Shown in pieces: positions 7,949-8,758 of a stretch of DNA of 8,758 nt. The stretch spans positions 1-8,758 of the forward strand of contig SCUQ01000244.1 in the NCBI GenBank assembly GCA_004297635.1, in the 5' to 3' direction. Numbering within the stretch: the first letter of the stretch is position 1; every line of letters starts with the position of its first letter. The position numbers and the translations under genes are program-made. A model generated the notes under the pieces. It had not been told where the DNA came from, made no database searches, and was given only the letters and a program-made list of their open reading frames with translations. Source of the DNA: Rhizorhabdus sp. Its GTDB lineage: Bacteria; Pseudomonadota; Alphaproteobacteria; Sphingomonadales; Sphingomonadaceae.

Positions 7949-8692
7949 TCAGCGAACCTGCTCGCGTAGCTTGGTTTCCAGCCCCGGCCAGTCATAGACG
8001 CCTTCCTGGCGCACCCCATTGATGAAGAAGTTCGGCGTGCCGTCGACCTTCTCCTCATTCGCGGCGCGATCGCGGATCTTGATCAGTTCGTCGAGCGCCG
8101 CCTTGTCGGACAGGCAGGCCTTGATCCGGTCATCGGGCACGCCATGTGCCTTGAAGAAATCCTGCAGCCCGGACAGTTCGACCAGCTTGATGAACTGTTC
8201 CTGCTGCGGCAGCGCACCGACCGACTGGAGGGTCCTTTCGTCGACCGAGTTGAACTTGCCCACCCATTCGGTCTGGGTCGCATAGAGCTGCTCTATGAAG
8301 GGGAAGAAGGTTTCGGCCCCCTGGCAACGCGCGACCAGCGTCGCCGCGACGTCGAGCGGGTTGAGGACGAAGTTGCGATATTCCCAGCTGAGCTTGCCGG
8401 TGCGGACGTAGTTGGCCTTCAGCGTATCGCCGCCGGCTCTGGTGAAGTCCCGGCAGTGCGGGCAGGTCATCGATGCATATTCGACCAGCTTCACCGGCGC
8501 ATCGGGACTGCCCATGCGGAAACCGCCCTCGGGCGTCCTGACGATCGTCTCGCTCCAGTCCTTCCCGGTATAGGGCGCCGACGGGGCAAGCGGGCCGGCC
8601 ATGTTGGTGGTGTTCGACTCACTATCCTTCTTGCCGCAGCCGGTCATCGCCAGAGCGAGGCCAAGGGCCGCGAGAGTCAGGGTCTTCTTCAT
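7949..8692 (-). CDS. DsbA-family thioredoxin-fold lipoprotein (thiol:disulfide oxidoreductase)
   Basis: A 247-aa exported protein of the DsbA/BdbD-like group, likely to oxidise or isomerise disulfides in the periplasm. The N-terminus MKKTLTLAALGLALAMTGC is a signal peptide ending in a lipobox-like LAMTGC, making C19 the probable lipidated residue. Methionine at -3 is not ideal, so lipidation is likely but not certain. The thioredoxin fold starts at about residue 62 (GSPDAPVKLVEYAS), with the redox motif CPHC at 77-80. A helical insertion follows (about 125-205), and the cis-proline loop GTPNFFING (218-226) has P220. Two extra cysteines, C123 and C193, might form a structural disulfide. The ATG at 8690-8692 is preceded by GGTGGAG about 11 bases upstream. 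The frame stays open leftwards to the window edge, but the signal peptide fixes the start. It is upstream of smc on the same strand. Confidence 0.9.
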   Translation of the reverse strand: MKKTLTLAALGLALAMTGCGKKDSESNTTNMAGPLAPSAPYTGKDWSETIVRTPEGGFRMGSPDAPVKLVEYASMTCPHCRDFTRAGGDTLKANYVRTGKLSWEYRNFVLNPLDVAATLVARCQGAETFFPFIEQLYATQTEWVGKFNSVDERTLQSVGALPQQEQFIKLVELSGLQDFFKAHGVPDDRIKACLSDKAALDELIKIRDRAANEEKVDGTPNFFINGVRQEGVYDWPGLETKLREQVR

Positions 8693-8758
8693 CTGCTTAT
8701 CGTCTCCACCCAGCGCGTACGGGGTATCGGAACAGTGATAGCGGTGACAGCGGCGGGC
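8693..8758. other. Upstream region of the DsbA-like lipoprotein gene
   Basis: These 66 bases hold the ribosome binding site of the lipoprotein gene (GGTGGAG on the - strand). On the - strand one frame closes with TGA overlapping the lipoprotein ATG and another with TAA about 6 bases before it. Either could be the last codons of a gene lying outside the window, but 20 codons are too few to recognise anything. I see no convincing promoter here. Confidence 0.3.

Overview
The window is GC-rich chromosomal DNA of an alphaproteobacterium, most likely a sphingomonad. I base this on codon use strongly biased to G/C in third position, a ThiS-ThiG fusion, an aroQ-accB-accC cluster, and an alphaproteobacterial-type SMC directly downstream of a thioredoxin-fold lipoprotein. 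The genus is an inference from style, not from any search. I saw no rRNA, tRNA, CRISPR array or insertion sequence.

Left edge (1-711, + strand): the 3' end of an unrecognised gene with distinctly less biased codons ends at 185 and is followed by a good intrinsic terminator. A 100-base intergenic stretch then carries a perfect GTTC-N7-GTTC direct repeat, the alphaproteobacterial LexA (SOS) operator. Downstream is a small Cys/His/HGG-motif gene. Its frame has no stop codon before a bidirectional terminator at 680-708, so its mRNA may end without a stop codon. This is the least ordinary part of the window.

Thiazole synthesis (709-1743, - strand): one gene encodes sulfur carrier ThiS fused to thiazole synthase ThiG. 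It shares a short divergent promoter region with aroQ.

Operon aroQ-accB-accC-arsC-like (1827-4481, + strand): type II dehydroquinase, the biotin carrier protein and biotin carboxylase of acetyl-CoA carboxylase, and a glutaredoxin-type ArsC-family protein. Spacing tightens along the operon (40 bp, 6 bp, then a 4-bp ATGA overlap), so the genes are probably co-transcribed and partly translationally coupled. AccB and AccC work together: AccC carboxylates the biotin on AccB for malonyl-CoA production. AroQ (shikimate pathway) and the ArsC-like protein have no obvious functional link to them.

DsbA-like lipoprotein and smc (4482-8692, - strand): a secreted DsbA-family thioredoxin-fold lipoprotein is followed 44 bp later by the full-length condensin subunit SMC. 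The smc stop codon directly abuts the stop codon of the convergent arsC-like gene, with no base between them. The right end (8693-8758) is the region upstream of the lipoprotein gene.
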